A stretch of 16,528 nt of DNA from Phytoactinopolyspora endophytica (GCF_004138495.1 NZ_ML142849.1:9681-26208), one strand, 5' to 3'. Counted from the first letter of the stretch, positions 6,762 to 14,412 are shown. Numbers and translations are program-made. The notes: generated by a model not told the origin, from the sequence alone.

Positions 6762-9461
6762 TCAGGAGCCGCGCGTGATGGTCTCGCCGACGAGATGCTC
6801 GACGCGGCCCAACGCCTCGGTGACCTTGGACGGATCGGAGCCGCCGCCCTGCGCGACGTCGTCCTTGCCGCCGCCGCCTCCACCGAGTGTCTGAGCGGCC
6901 GTCTTCACCAGCTCGCCTGCTTTCAGACCCCGGTTCCTGGCTTCCTGGTTGGTCGCGATGACGACGGTCGGACGACCGTTGTCCCCCACCGCGGTCACCG
7001 CCACCGTGGCCGGCTGCTGTTCGCCCAGCTTGCCCCGGACGTCGAGCACCAGGTTGCGCAGGTCCTCCGTGGAGCTTCCGGCCGGCGCCTCGTACGCCAC
7101 GAAGCGGACCCCGAGGACATCCTTGGCCGACCCAGTGAGCTCGGCCGCCTTCGTGCCGAGGGCCGCCCGCTGCAGCTGCGCCAGCTTCTTCTCCGCTTCA
7201 CGGACCTGCGCGACCAGTCGCGAGATCCGTTCCGGAAGCTGCTCCGGCTGCACGTTCAGCGTGTCGGCCAGCTGGCTCACCAAAGTGCGTTCCTTGGCCA
7301 GATAGCGGAATCCCTCGATGCCGACGAACGCCTCAACCCGCCTGGACCCGGCCCCGACGGAACTCTCCCCGGTGAGCGTGACCAGTCCGATCTGAGACGA
7401 ACGGGCCACGTGCGTGCCACCGCAGAGTTCGCGTGACCACTCGCCGCCCATCTCGACGACCCGGACATCCTCGTCGTAGGTCTCGCCGAACAGTGCCAGC
7501 GCTCCGATCTCCTTCGCCCTCTCCAGCGGCATGTACGTTGCCGAGACCGGCAGGTTCCGGCGGATACCGAGGTTAGCTGCCTCCTCCACCTCGCTGCGGG
7601 TCTCCGGTCCCAGGGCCTGCCCCCAGGCGAAATCCAGCCGCAGGTAGCCGGGCTTGTTGTACGAGCCGCTCTGCAGCGCCTGCGGGCCGAGGACCTCACG
7701 CAGCGCGGCGTGGACCACGTGCGTGCCCGAGTGCGCCTGGCAGGCGCCGATGCGCCATTCCGGATCCACCTGGGCCAGCACGTCTTGACCGCTGACCAGC
7801 TCGCCACTGCGCACCCGTACCCGGTGCACGATCAGGCCCTTGATCGGGCGCTGGACGTCGAGGACCTCGAGTTCGGACCCGTCGGCGGTGATGATCCCCG
7901 CGTCGCTGTCCTGACCACCGGATTCGGCATAGAACGGAGTACGGTCCAGCACCAGCTCGACGGTGTCGCCCTCCTGCGCGACCAGGACCGCCACACCGTC
8001 CCGCACGAGGCCACGCACGCGTGTGTCGGTGCTGAGCTCCTCGTAGCCGGTGAACGGCGTCACGCCGGCGTCACGCAGCTCGCGGTAGGCACTCATGTCG
8101 GCGTGGCCGACCTTCTTCGACTTCGCATCGGCCTTCGCGCGCTCGCGCTGCTCGGTCATGAGCCGCCGGAACTCGTCGGCGTCGACGGAGAGCCCTTTTT
8201 CGGCGGCCATCTCCAGGGTGATGTCGATCGGAAAGCCGTAGGTGTCGTGCAGCTTGAACGCGGTGTCGCCGGCAAGCGTCGGCCGTCCGGCCTGCTTGGT
8301 CTCGTCCGCGGCGAGGTCGAAGATCTGGGTGCCGGTCCGCAACGTCTTGCGGAACGCGTCCTCCTCGGCGTAAGCGACACTCGAGATCCGGGTGAAGTCA
8401 GTCTCCAGCTCCGGATACGCGGACTTCATCGCGTCCCGGCTCACCGGGAGCAGCTCCGGCAGCGTACGGTCGTCGACGCCGAGCAGTCGCATCGCCCGTA
8501 CGCTGCGGCGCAGCAGGCGTCGCAGGACGTAGCCACGGCCCTCGTTCGACGGCGTGACACCGTCGCCGATGAGCATCAGCGAGCTGCGGATATGGTCACC
8601 GACGACGCGCATCCGGACGTCGTCCTCATGATTCGCGCCATAACGCTTGCCGGACAGCTCCGAGGCTTGCTTGATGACCGGGAACACCTGGTCGATCTCG
8701 TACATGTTGTCGACGCCCTGCAGCAGGTAGGAGACCCGCTCCATGCCCATGCCGGTGTCGATGTTCTTGGCCGGCAGGTCGCCGAGGATCTCGAAGTCGT
8801 TCTTGCCCGGCCCGGTGCTGACACCGCGCTCGTACTGCATGAAGACGAGATTCCAGATCTCCAGGAACCGGTCGCCGCCCTTGTCCACGGCCGGACCGCC
8901 GTCGGGACCGTACTCAGGGCCACGGTCGTAGAAGATCTCCGAGGACGGGCCGGCTGGGCCGGGCTGCCCCGTGGACCAGTAGTTCTCTTCGTCGTGCAGA
9001 CCCATGCGCTGGATCCGCTCCTCGGGCACGCCCGCGACCTTCTTCCAGACCTCGAAGGCCTCGTCGTCGGTGTGGAAGACCGAGATCCACAACCGGTCCG
9101 GGTCGAACCCGTATCCGCCGTCGTCCTGGCTGCCGGTCACAAGCTCCCAGGCGAGCTCCACGGCGCCTTCTTTGAAGTAGTCGCCGAACGAGAAGTTCCC
9201 GTTCATCTGGAAGAACGTGCCGTGCCTGGTCGTCTTGCCGACTTCCTCGATGTCCGAGGTCCGGATGCATTTCTGCACGCTGGTGGCCCGTGGATACGGT
9301 GCCGCCTGCTGGCCGGTGAGGTACGGGATGAACGGCACCATGCCGGCGATGGTGAACAGCACCGAGGGATCGGGGGAAATCAGCGACGCGCTCGGAACGA
9401 CCGTGTGTCCGTTCCGTTCGAAATGGTCCAGGAAGCGTCGCCGAATCTCGGCGGTTTCCAT
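6762..9461 (-). CDS. alaS: Alanyl-tRNA synthetase
   Basis: A full-length 899-residue class II synthetase that charges tRNA-Ala and clears mis-charged Ser and Gly. The catalytic domain shows PDPSVLFTIAGMVPF (motif 1 region), KCIRTSDIEEVGKTTRHGTFF and MNGNFSFGDYFKEGA (motif 2 region), and GDGVTPSNEGRGYVLRRL (motif 3, about 299-315). The editing domain has the zinc ligands H577 and H581 in HSGTH, and C680 and H684 in CGGTH. A coiled-coil stretch (about 740-770) leads to the DHHA1/C-Ala domain, with a glycine-rich loop TLGGGGGGKDDVAQGGG at 858-874. The ATG at 9461 begins METAEIRRRFLDHF, the usual AlaS start; GGAGAGG lies 12 nt upstream and the preceding stop is 2 nt away, so coupling is likely. 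Confidence 0.97.
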   Translation of the reverse strand: METAEIRRRFLDHFERNGHTVVPSASLISPDPSVLFTIAGMVPFIPYLTGQQAAPYPRATSVQKCIRTSDIEEVGKTTRHGTFFQMNGNFSFGDYFKEGAVELAWELVTGSQDDGGYGFDPDRLWISVFHTDDEAFEVWKKVAGVPEERIQRMGLHDEENYWSTGQPGPAGPSSEIFYDRGPEYGPDGGPAVDKGGDRFLEIWNLVFMQYERGVSTGPGKNDFEILGDLPAKNIDTGMGMERVSYLLQGVDNMYEIDQVFPVIKQASELSGKRYGANHEDDVRMRVVGDHIRSSLMLIGDGVTPSNEGRGYVLRRLLRRSVRAMRLLGVDDRTLPELLPVSRDAMKSAYPELETDFTRISSVAYAEEDAFRKTLRTGTQIFDLAADETKQAGRPTLAGDTAFKLHDTYGFPIDITLEMAAEKGLSVDADEFRRLMTEQRERAKADAKSKKVGHADMSAYRELRDAGVTPFTGYEELSTDTRVRGLVRDGVAVLVAQEGDTVELVLDRTPFYAESGGQDSDAGIITADGSELEVLDVQRPIKGLIVHRVRVRSGELVSGQDVLAQVDPEWRIGACQAHSGTHVVHAALREVLGPQALQSGSYNKPGYLRLDFAWGQALGPETRSEVEEAANLGIRRNLPVSATYMPLERAKEIGALALFGETYDEDVRVVEMGGEWSRELCGGTHVARSSQIGLVTLTGESSVGAGSRRVEAFVGIEGFRYLAKERTLVSQLADTLNVQPEQLPERISRLVAQVREAEKKLAQLQRAALGTKAAELTGSAKDVLGVRFVAYEAPAGSSTEDLRNLVLDVRGKLGEQQPATVAVTAVGDNGRPTVVIATNQEARNRGLKAGELVKTAAQTLGGGGGGKDDVAQGGGSDPSKVTEALGRVEHLVGETITRGS

Positions 9462-9463
9462 GA

Positions 9464-9769
9464 TCAGAAGGTGCCTCTCCGCTGGTTGTGATGTAGGAGG
9501 TCCTCAACGGCGGTCAGATTCGGCTCACCGTCGGCCTCAGTTCCATTGTCCGTGATTCCAAGCGCTTCGCGAAGTTCGCCGTCCCGTTCCGCCATCCCGG
9601 CCTTCACCTCGGCGGTGAACTCCCGGATCGAATGCGACACAGAGTTCATCGCGCCGGACAGCCGATCCGCGGCGCCCTCGGGGGTGAGGCTGTCCGCCGC
9701 CTTGGTCAGCTTCCGGACGACGAGGACACCGGCTGTCGCACCGAGTGCGATCCAGAACAGCCGCCTCAC
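9464..9769 (-). CDS. DUF6167-type small membrane-anchored protein
   Basis: A protein of 101 residues with an N-terminal hydrophobic segment (about 3-19, LFWIALGATAGVLVVRK) followed by a predicted helical, charged region (about 40-75) and an acidic tail. I recognise it by content and position as the protein usually placed between the DUF948 gene and alaS in actinobacteria; no function is known. The GTG at 9769 overlaps the upstream stop as GTGA, with AAGGGAG about 8 nt before it inside the preceding gene. Translation is therefore almost certainly coupled to the DUF948 gene. A shared role with that protein at the membrane is a guess. Confidence 0.8.
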   Translation of the reverse strand: MRRLFWIALGATAGVLVVRKLTKAADSLTPEGAADRLSGAMNSVSHSIREFTAEVKAGMAERDGELREALGITDNGTEADGEPNLTAVEDLLHHNQRRGTF

Positions 9770-10137
9770 CGCCGGTCTCCCTTACGCCGCGTCATGGCAC
9801 GACGCACGCCGTAGGTGAACGCCGCAACCCGGACCATGGGCCCACCTAGAGTCGCCGCGAACAGCGAGGACATGGCAGCCGCGTTGGTGGTGACGGTCTG
9901 AGCGTTCGCCGTGATGGCGTCGACGCGCTGCAGTTGAGCGTTCGTCGATGCGAGCAGCTCATTGGTCTCGTCCACAGTTGTCGCGGTCTTCGAGACGTGC
10001 TCAAGACGGATGTCACGAACCGTCTGGGTCAACTCGTCGACGGTCTTGCCGACCTTCAAGATCGGCAGCGCGCAGATGGCGACGAGCGCGACGAAAGCCA
10101 CGGCCGCGATCAGCCCGGCAACCTCGCCTACGGACAT
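9766..10137 (-). CDS. DUF948 membrane-anchored helical protein, first gene of the alaS operon
   Basis: A 123-residue protein with one N-terminal transmembrane helix (about 4-27) followed by a long Ala/Thr/Val-rich helical region (about 30-90) of the kind seen in methyl-accepting-protein-like coiled coils, then a basic C-terminus (RRAMTRRKGDRR). This matches DUF948 proteins, found at this locus in many actinobacteria; the molecular role is unknown. It is the promoter-proximal gene of a seven-gene run ending at 3604. The ATG at 10137 has GGAAGGG about 10-12 nt upstream. I could not identify a convincing promoter in 10138-10256. Confidence 0.87.
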   Translation of the reverse strand: MSVGEVAGLIAAVAFVALVAICALPILKVGKTVDELTQTVRDIRLEHVSKTATTVDETNELLASTNAQLQRVDAITANAQTVTTNAAAMSSLFAATLGGPMVRVAAFTYGVRRAMTRRKGDRR

Positions 10138-10256
10138 GGATATGCCGCCCTTCCATGCGGATAGTTCTTCTGATCTGTCGAAGTCTCAGCCTGACCCTAC
10201 CGCGATGACGGTCGTGTCGCGGCCCGACTTCTATCATGCTCCTGTCGTGGCAAGAC

Positions 10257-10274
10257 TCGGCAACCGGTTGCCGA
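10257..10274. promoter_or_regulatory. 18-bp perfect palindrome, LacI-family-type operator upstream of manD
   Basis: TCGGCAACCGGTTGCCGA is a perfect palindrome centred between 10265 and 10266. The AACCGGTT core with a central CG is typical of LacI/GalR-family operators. It lies 88 bp before the mannonate dehydratase ATG and 20 bp upstream of a possible -10 (GATACT, 10295-10300), so a bound repressor would cover the -35 region. It is inferred to be the control site for manD; a LacI-type regulator gene is not in the window. Confidence 0.6.
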
Positions 10275-10361
10275 ACCTGGTCCCGTCGTGCGTCGATACT
10301 CTGTGGATTGCGACGGCACCCACGGCCGGAGTCCCACACACCCTACACAGCTCGGAGAGTC

Positions 10362-11588
10362 ATGAAGATCAGCCACGCAGACGTGTTCGTCACCAGCCCA
10401 GGCCGCAACTTCGTCACGCTGAAGATTACGACTGACGACGGCGTGGTGGGATACGGCGACGCCACCCTCAACGGGCGCGAACTGGCCGTAGCGTCGTACC
10501 TGCGTGACCACGTCACGTCATTGCTCATCGGACGTGACCCGCACCGGATCGAGGACACGTGGCAGTACCTCTACCGCGGTGCGTACTGGCGGCGCGGTCC
10601 GGTGACGATGGCCGCGATCGCCGCCGTCGACGTCGCACTGTGGGACATCAAGGCGAAGGTGGCGGGACTGCCGCTGTACCAGCTGCTGGGCGGCGCCAGC
10701 CGCACCGGTGCGCTGGCCTATGGCCACGCCAGCGGGTTCGACCTGGAGGCGCTCTTCGACTCGATCCGTGAGCACCTGGAACTGGGCTACCGGGCGATCC
10801 GGATCCAGACGGGCGTCCCGGGCCTGGACTCGGTCTACGGGGTGGCGGCGAGTACGAAGATCGGCGAACGTTACGACTACGAGCCCGCCCAGCGCTCGGC
10901 CGCGCCCAGTGAGGAGCAGTGGGACACCCGGGCCTACCTGCGTCACGTGCCCACCGTGTTCGAAGCTGTACGGAACGAGTTCGGTCCCGAGCTGCCGCTC
11001 CTGCACGACGGCCACCACCGGATGACCCCCATCCAGGCCGCGAAGCTCGGTAAGGCGCTGGAGCCGTACGACCTGTTCTGGCTGGAGGACTGCACGCCGG
11101 CAGAGAACCAGGAGGCGTTGCGCCTGGTCCGGCAGCACACCACCACTCCCCTGGCGATCGGCGAGATCTTCAACACCGCCTTCGACTACCAGACGTTGAT
11201 CACCGAGCAGCTGATCGACTACGTCCGCTCGGCCGTCACGCACACCGGCGGGATCACCGCGATGAAGAAGCTGTTCGACTTCGCGGCGCTGTACCAGATC
11301 AAGTCGGGCATCCACGGACCGACGGACATCTCCCCGGTCGGTCAGGCCGCGGCTCTTCACCTGGACCTGGCCATCCACAACTTCGGCATCCAGGAGTACA
11401 TGCGGCACTCGCCGGAGACGCTCGAGGTCTTCAAGACCAGTTATTCGTTCACCGACGGGCTACTCCATCCGGGCGAGACGCCAGGCCTCGGCGTGGAGTA
11501 CGACGAGCAGCTTGCCGAGAAGTTCCCGTACGACCCGGCCTACCTACCGGTCAACCGACTCCTGGACGGCACCGTTCACGACTGGTAG
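10362..11588 (+). CDS. manD: Mannonate dehydratase family protein (enolase superfamily, ManD/RspA type)
   Basis: The 408-residue protein starts at the ATG at 10362, where GGAG is 4 nt upstream and the family's [18 protein letters not shown] begins; the open frame reaches back to 10236 but that part contains the operator. Metal ligands expected in the barrel domain are visible as D216 in LHDGHHR, E242 in [11 protein letters not shown] and E268 in AIGEIFNT. Other active-site residues are R147, Y159 (SVYG), H218 and H318 in IHGPTD. Members dehydrate D-mannonate to 2-keto-3-deoxygluconate in hexuronate use; some paralogues act weakly or on gluconate. The proline after HG (P320) is, as I recall, the residue that marks efficient D-mannonate enzymes, so that activity is favoured. 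It stands alone on the plus strand between minus-strand housekeeping genes, suggesting an inserted catabolic gene. Confidence 0.9.
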   Translation: MKISHADVFVTSPGRNFVTLKITTDDGVVGYGDATLNGRELAVASYLRDHVTSLLIGRDPHRIEDTWQYLYRGAYWRRGPVTMAAIAAVDVALWDIKAKVAGLPLYQLLGGASRTGALAYGHASGFDLEALFDSIREHLELGYRAIRIQTGVPGLDSVYGVAASTKIGERYDYEPAQRSAAPSEEQWDTRAYLRHVPTVFEAVRNEFGPELPLLHDGHHRMTPIQAAKLGKALEPYDLFWLEDCTPAENQEALRLVRQHTTTPLAIGEIFNTAFDYQTLITEQLIDYVRSAVTHTGGITAMKKLFDFAALYQIKSGIHGPTDISPVGQAAALHLDLAIHNFGIQEYMRHSPETLEVFKTSYSFTDGLLHPGETPGLGVEYDEQLAEKFPYDPAYLPVNRLLDGTVHDW

Positions 11589-11749
11589 GAGCCGGTTGCA
11601 GTAATGGGGCAAGCCGCTCTCGCTCGTCCCCAGGTACCTCCGTGGGAAGATCCGCATCGAGTGGTCCGCATGCGCCGGCTGGCTCGTCCCACGAGGCAGT
11701 GCTGTCCGCTCAGCGTGATAAGACACGAGTCCACCCAGGGAGGCTTCCG

Positions 11750-11965
11750 ATGCAAGACACAGCAATATGGCCCTTTCTCGGCATCACCCTCAGTCTCGTG
11801 GCGCTATCGATCAACATGACACGACATTTCTTCAAAGCCCAGGTAGAGAGGATCATTGATTCTCAAAAGAGCCGGTTTCAGGCCCTCGAACATCGGCTCA
11901 GCGTCATGGAGAGCAGGTTGGCCAGTCTCGAGAGTCGTGTTGACGACCAAGATCGACTACCTTGA
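11750..11965 (+). CDS. Small protein: N-terminal transmembrane helix plus coiled coil, unknown function
   Basis: A 71-residue protein starting at the ATG at 11750, preceded by GGGAGG at a spacing of 6 nt, one of the best ribosome binding sites in the window. Residues about 6-22 (IWPFLGITLSLVALSIN) form a membrane helix, and about 28-68 form a charged amphipathic helix with heptad-like Leu spacing (ALEHRLSVMESRLASLESRV), likely a coiled coil in the cytoplasm. Codons such as ATA, TTT, AAA, ATT, TCT, CTA and CCT are frequent, unlike the neighbours, which hints at recent acquisition or weak selection. The open frame extends back to 11642, but that part has no supporting signal. It lies 161 bp after manD and meets rarA tail to tail. 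I do not recognise the family. Confidence 0.68.
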   Translation: MQDTAIWPFLGITLSLVALSINMTRHFFKAQVERIIDSQKSRFQALEHRLSVMESRLASLESRVDDQDRLP

Positions 11966-11994
11966 TCGAGACGTCAAGACGCGGTTCGAGCGGT

Positions 11995-13356
11995 TCACTC
12001 GCCCCGAATGATCGTGCGGAGGCGGGTGTAACGCTCGGCGTAGTCGCGCTCCGCGCCACGCGTTCCCGGCTCGTAGTACTGCTTGTCGGCGACGGAATCG
12101 GGTGCGTACTGCTGCTCGACGACGCCGCGTGGATCGTCGTGCGCATACGAGTACGACGTCCCGTGGCCGATCTTCTTCGAGCCGGAGTAGTGCGCATCGC
12201 GCAGGTGCGGGGGCACGGCACCGGCCAGGCCCGCACGGACGTCGCTCGACGCCGCCCCGATCGCTTTCACGACGCTGTTCGACTTCGGGGCGAGCGCGAG
12301 CGCGATGACCGCATGAGCCAGTGTGATCTGCGCCTCCGGCCAGCCGATCAGCTGCACGGCCTGAGCTGCCGCGACAGCCGTCTGCAGCGCCGACGGATCC
12401 GCCAGGCCGATGTCCTCACTGGCCAGGATCACCAGCCGCCGGGCCAGGAAGCGCGGGTCCTCCCCCGCCTCGGCCATCCGGGCCAGGTAGTGCAGGCCGG
12501 CATCGGCATCGCTCCCGCGGATCGACTTGATCAGAGCGCTCGCGACGTCATAGTGCTGATCGCCGTCCCGGTCGTAGCGGACGGCGGCCCGGTCGACCGC
12601 CTGCTCGGCTACCTGGAGCGTGATGGTCGCATCGTCCGATCCCGTGGCGGCACCGGCGGCGGCCTCCAGATAGGTCAAGGCACGACGGGCGTCTCCACCG
12701 GAGAGACGGACGAGATGCTCCCGAGCATCGTCGTCGATCTTGACCGTCCCACCAAGTCCGCGCTCGTCGGTCAACGCCCGGTCGAAAACCTCCTCGATAC
12801 CTTCCTGGCCCAACGGCTCCAGCGTCAGCAGCAGCGACCGCGACAGCAACGGGCTGATCAGCGCGAAGAAGGGATTCTCCGTGGTGGCCGCGACCAGCGA
12901 CACCCAGCGGTTCTCCACGCCGGGTAGCAGGGCGTCCTGCTGTGTCTTGGAGAACCGGTGCACCTCGTCGACAAAGAGCACCGTGCCCGTGCCGGTACGC
13001 ACCAGTTCACGGCGGGCGCGCTCCATGACCTCACGAACGTCCTTGACCCCCGCCGTCACCGCGGACAGCTCGACGAAGGTGCGCTGGGTAGCGCGGCTGA
13101 CCACGTACGCCAGCGTGGTCTTGCCGGTACCCGGAGGCCCCCACAGCACGAGGGCCATGGGGTGGTCCTCCTCGACCAGCCGGCGCAGCGGGGTTCCGGG
13201 ACCGAGTAAGTGGTCCTGACCGACCACCTCGTCCAAGGCACGCGGACGCATCCGTACCGCAAGGGGTTGACCCGCATAGGACTCGTCCGCTCCCGCCAGC
13301 GATCCGCCAGTGGTCGTGGCAGCCGGCGCCGCTCCAAAGAGTCCTTCTTGTTCCAT
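11995..13356 (-). CDS. rarA: Replication-associated recombination ATPase RarA (MgsA)
   Basis: A 453-residue AAA+ ATPase of the clamp-loader group that acts at stalled replication forks. Motifs: Walker [10 protein letters not shown] (73-81), Walker [11 protein letters not shown] (126-135), sensor 1 ATTEN (157-161), arginine finger region SPLLSRS (168-174), then the RarA-specific helical tetramerisation domain with [13 protein letters not shown] and the C-terminal GYxx-like part ([15 protein letters not shown]). Length and order are normal for the family. The N-terminal MEQEGLF resembles a sliding-clamp-binding motif (Qxx[LM]F). The ATG at 13356 has only a weak purine tract, while TAGGCT (TAnnnT) lies 6 nt before it, so the transcript may be leaderless. 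In actinobacteria it is usual near alaS; here a manD gene and a small ORF separate the two. Confidence 0.95.
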   Translation of the reverse strand: MEQEGLFGAAPAATTTGGSLAGADESYAGQPLAVRMRPRALDEVVGQDHLLGPGTPLRRLVEEDHPMALVLWGPPGTGKTTLAYVVSRATQRTFVELSAVTAGVKDVREVMERARRELVRTGTGTVLFVDEVHRFSKTQQDALLPGVENRWVSLVAATTENPFFALISPLLSRSLLLTLEPLGQEGIEEVFDRALTDERGLGGTVKIDDDAREHLVRLSGGDARRALTYLEAAAGAATGSDDATITLQVAEQAVDRAAVRYDRDGDQHYDVASALIKSIRGSDADAGLHYLARMAEAGEDPRFLARRLVILASEDIGLADPSALQTAVAAAQAVQLIGWPEAQITLAHAVIALALAPKSNSVVKAIGAASSDVRAGLAGAVPPHLRDAHYSGSKKIGHGTSYSYAHDDPRGVVEQQYAPDSVADKQYYEPGTRGAERDYAERYTRLRTIIRGE

Positions 13357-13429
13357 ACCGCGAGCCTATGATGCGCCGGGTCCATGCGCAGACTCGGCGC
13401 CTGCACTCTGGTCGCCGACAGGTGGCGGT

Positions 13430-13529
13430 CGCTAACCCCTGATTGCGGCCACGGCTTCCACATGAATGGCGGGACCAAAGGCCAAAATGGCCAATTCGGC
13501 ACATTTTGGCCGCTAATCCCATATTGCGG
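13430..13529. repeat. Repeat cassette: 19-bp imperfect direct repeat flanking a long hairpin
   Basis: CGCTAACCCCTGATTGCGG (13430-13448) and CGCTAATCCCATATTGCGG (13511-13529) agree at 16 of 19 bases. Between them, GGCCAAAATG (13480-13489) and CATTTTGGCC (13502-13511) are perfect 10-bp inverted copies, with a nested GCC/GGC pairing inside the loop. The mix of direct repeats around a palindrome suggests a dispersed intergenic repeat or a small non-autonomous element. No target-site duplication or coding capacity was found. Copies elsewhere in the genome cannot be checked here. Confidence 0.7.
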
Positions 13530-13565
13530 ACGCTTCTATCGATTCGACAGGCGCAGACACAGAAA

Positions 13566-13607
13566 GCGGCGGCGTGGGCATCTCCATTATAAGAGCCACG
13601 CCGCCGC
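13566..13607 (-). terminator. Strong GC stem (12 bp) followed by a T-rich tail on the minus strand
   Basis: GCGGCGGCGTGG (13566-13577) pairs perfectly with CCACGCCGCCGC (13596-13607) around an AT-rich 18-nt loop that contains TATAAT when read on the minus strand. On the minus strand the stem is followed by TTTCTGTGTCT, the form of an intrinsic terminator. It could end read-through from erm, or a short transcript begun at the promoter at 13635-13664, before rarA. Confidence 0.6.
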
Positions 13608-13634
13608 CATTTGGGGGGCCTTGCTTCGTTATTC

Positions 13635-13664
13635 ACCATGACACGGCAGCAAGTGCGCTGTCAA
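13635..13664 (-). promoter_or_regulatory. Candidate promoter with consensus -35 TTGACA, pointing to rarA
   Basis: On the minus strand TTGACA (13664-13659) is followed after 18 bp by CATGGT (13640-13635), which keeps the A2 and T6 of a -10 box. A start near 13628 would give either a transcript of about 70 nt ending at the 13566-13607 terminator or a structured leader of about 270 nt for rarA. The -35 is perfect; the -10 is mediocre, so confidence is limited. Confidence 0.4.
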
Positions 13665-13720
13665 GACCTCTCATAAATGATCTTGTCTTAGCCAAATACC
13701 ACCAGCAAGGTGACCGTCAA

Positions 13721-13743
13721 GCGTCCCTGCCGGGCCAGGGCGC
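13721..13743 (-). terminator. Hairpin just after the erm stop codon
   Basis: Read on the minus strand, GCGCCCTG pairs with CAGGGACGC through a 5-bp CCCTG/CAGGG stem, a one-base bulge and a further 3 bp, with a 6-nt loop. It begins 13 nt after the erm stop. No T-run follows, so it would be a T-less terminator or a 3'-end stabiliser. Confidence 0.4.
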
Positions 13744-13755
13744 TCAAGGTCGTCA

Positions 13756-14394
13756 TCAGCGCCGTCGCCGATACGCCGCACGCAACTCACGACTCCTCGC
13801 GTCCAAGGTCCGCCCATCTACGCTGCTGCGCCGGCGTATCGCGAGGTGCGCCGAGTCCACCGACGGCTCAGGGCTGAAGCTGCGCCGTGGAATCCGCCTG
13901 ACGATGCTGATCTGGTATCTCAGCTGCCACCACGCGATCTCGTAGTCCCGGGGCTGGTCAGCGGTCACCCGTTTGGCGAATCCCCACTCGACGACCAGAT
14001 CGGCCGCCTCCAGCGACGTCTCTGCCGGCGTCAGGAGCCGGCGCAACAGGCTGGTGGAGATGGCGTACGGGATGTTCGCCACCACCGCGTACTGGCGTCG
14101 CGGCAGAGGTGCCTCACGTGCGTCCACCTGCACGATCCGCACATTGTCGGAGAGCTCGAAACGTCGTTCGAGCCGGCGCACGAAAGAGGGATTGCGTTCG
14201 ATCGCGATGACCCGGGCGCCGGTATCCGCGATGGCGGAAGTCAAAACCCCCGTTCCGGCGCCGAACTCCAATACGAGGTCTTCGGTCCCCGGTGAGGCGG
14301 ACCGGATAAGTCGACGCACCACGGCGTGGTCACGAAGGATATGAATTCCGGATCGATTGTCGGAGAAGAATCTACTGTTTGCGCGCGAAGGCAT
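13756..14394 (-). CDS. erm: Erm-type 23S rRNA adenine N6-methyltransferase, short form lacking most of the C-terminal domain
   Basis: A 212-residue Rossmann-fold methyltransferase. Erm enzymes methylate A2058 (E. coli numbering) of 23S rRNA and so block macrolide, lincosamide and streptogramin B binding. Seen here: the N-terminal NRSGIHIL (13-20; Erm proteins have N-x-SG-x-HFL), motif I LEFGAGTGVLT (42-52) for AdoMet, motif II IAIERN with E66, an acidic D91, catalytic motif IV ANIPYAIST (106-114), WGFAKRVTA, and the closing FSPEPSVDSAHLAIRRR (173-189). NIPYxIST fits Erm better than KsgA (NLPYN). Only about 23 residues follow, whereas ordinary Erm proteins continue for a helical C-terminal domain; the mycobacterial Erm(37) is similarly short. 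Frames after the stop show no recognisable C-terminal domain, so a recent frameshift is not supported. Start ATG at 14394: an in-frame stop lies two codons upstream; GGTGA serves as a weak ribosome binding site. It follows the ABC-F gene and a leader ORF. Confidence 0.83.
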   Translation of the reverse strand: MPSRANSRFFSDNRSGIHILRDHAVVRRLIRSASPGTEDLVLEFGAGTGVLTSAIADTGARVIAIERNPSFVRRLERRFELSDNVRIVQVDAREAPLPRRQYAVVANIPYAISTSLLRRLLTPAETSLEAADLVVEWGFAKRVTADQPRDYEIAWWQLRYQISIVRRIPRRSFSPEPSVDSAHLAIRRRSSVDGRTLDARSRELRAAYRRRR

Positions 14395-14412
14395 GATTCA
14401 CCACAGGCATCT

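Larger units (their letters stand above)
13357..13755. other. About 400 bp without a convincing gene, rich in hairpins
   Basis: This stretch lies between the rarA start and the erm stop, both on the minus strand. Its central part is AT-richer than the neighbouring genes. ORFs through it on either strand have no family resemblance and mostly run antisense to rarA. It holds an imperfect direct repeat (13430-13448 and 13511-13529), two strong inverted repeats, a candidate promoter and a hairpin after erm, each listed separately. A 22-codon ORF at 13688-13756 (minus; start sharing a base with the erm stop) is hydrophobic but has no other support. Confidence 0.7.

Noticed and set aside
7710..9491. 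593-codon plus-strand ORF antisense to alaS
   Set aside because: Typical long antisense frame of high-GC coding DNA; no motifs, while the minus strand is unmistakably AlaS.
10236..10361. Upstream in-frame extension of the mannonate dehydratase gene (42 extra codons)
   Set aside because: It contains the palindromic operator and probable promoter, has no ribosome binding site at its ATG, and the ATG at 10362 has GGAG and the correct family N-terminus.
11589..11660. Terminator after manD formed by TGGGG and CCCCA
   Set aside because: Only 5 bp with a loop of about 18 nt and no T-run; too weak to report.
13031..13639. 202-codon minus-strand ORF beginning just after the TTGACA promoter
   Set aside because: Most of it lies within rarA in another frame, it is Arg/Cys-rich without motifs, and its 5' part covers hairpins and repeats.
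13688..13756. 22-codon hydrophobic ORF (MTTLSALARQGRLTVTLLVVFG can be read) whose start shares a base with the erm stop
   Set aside because: It overlaps the hairpin after erm and has no ribosome binding site or recognisable relative; chance is likely, though coupling by TGATG is possible.
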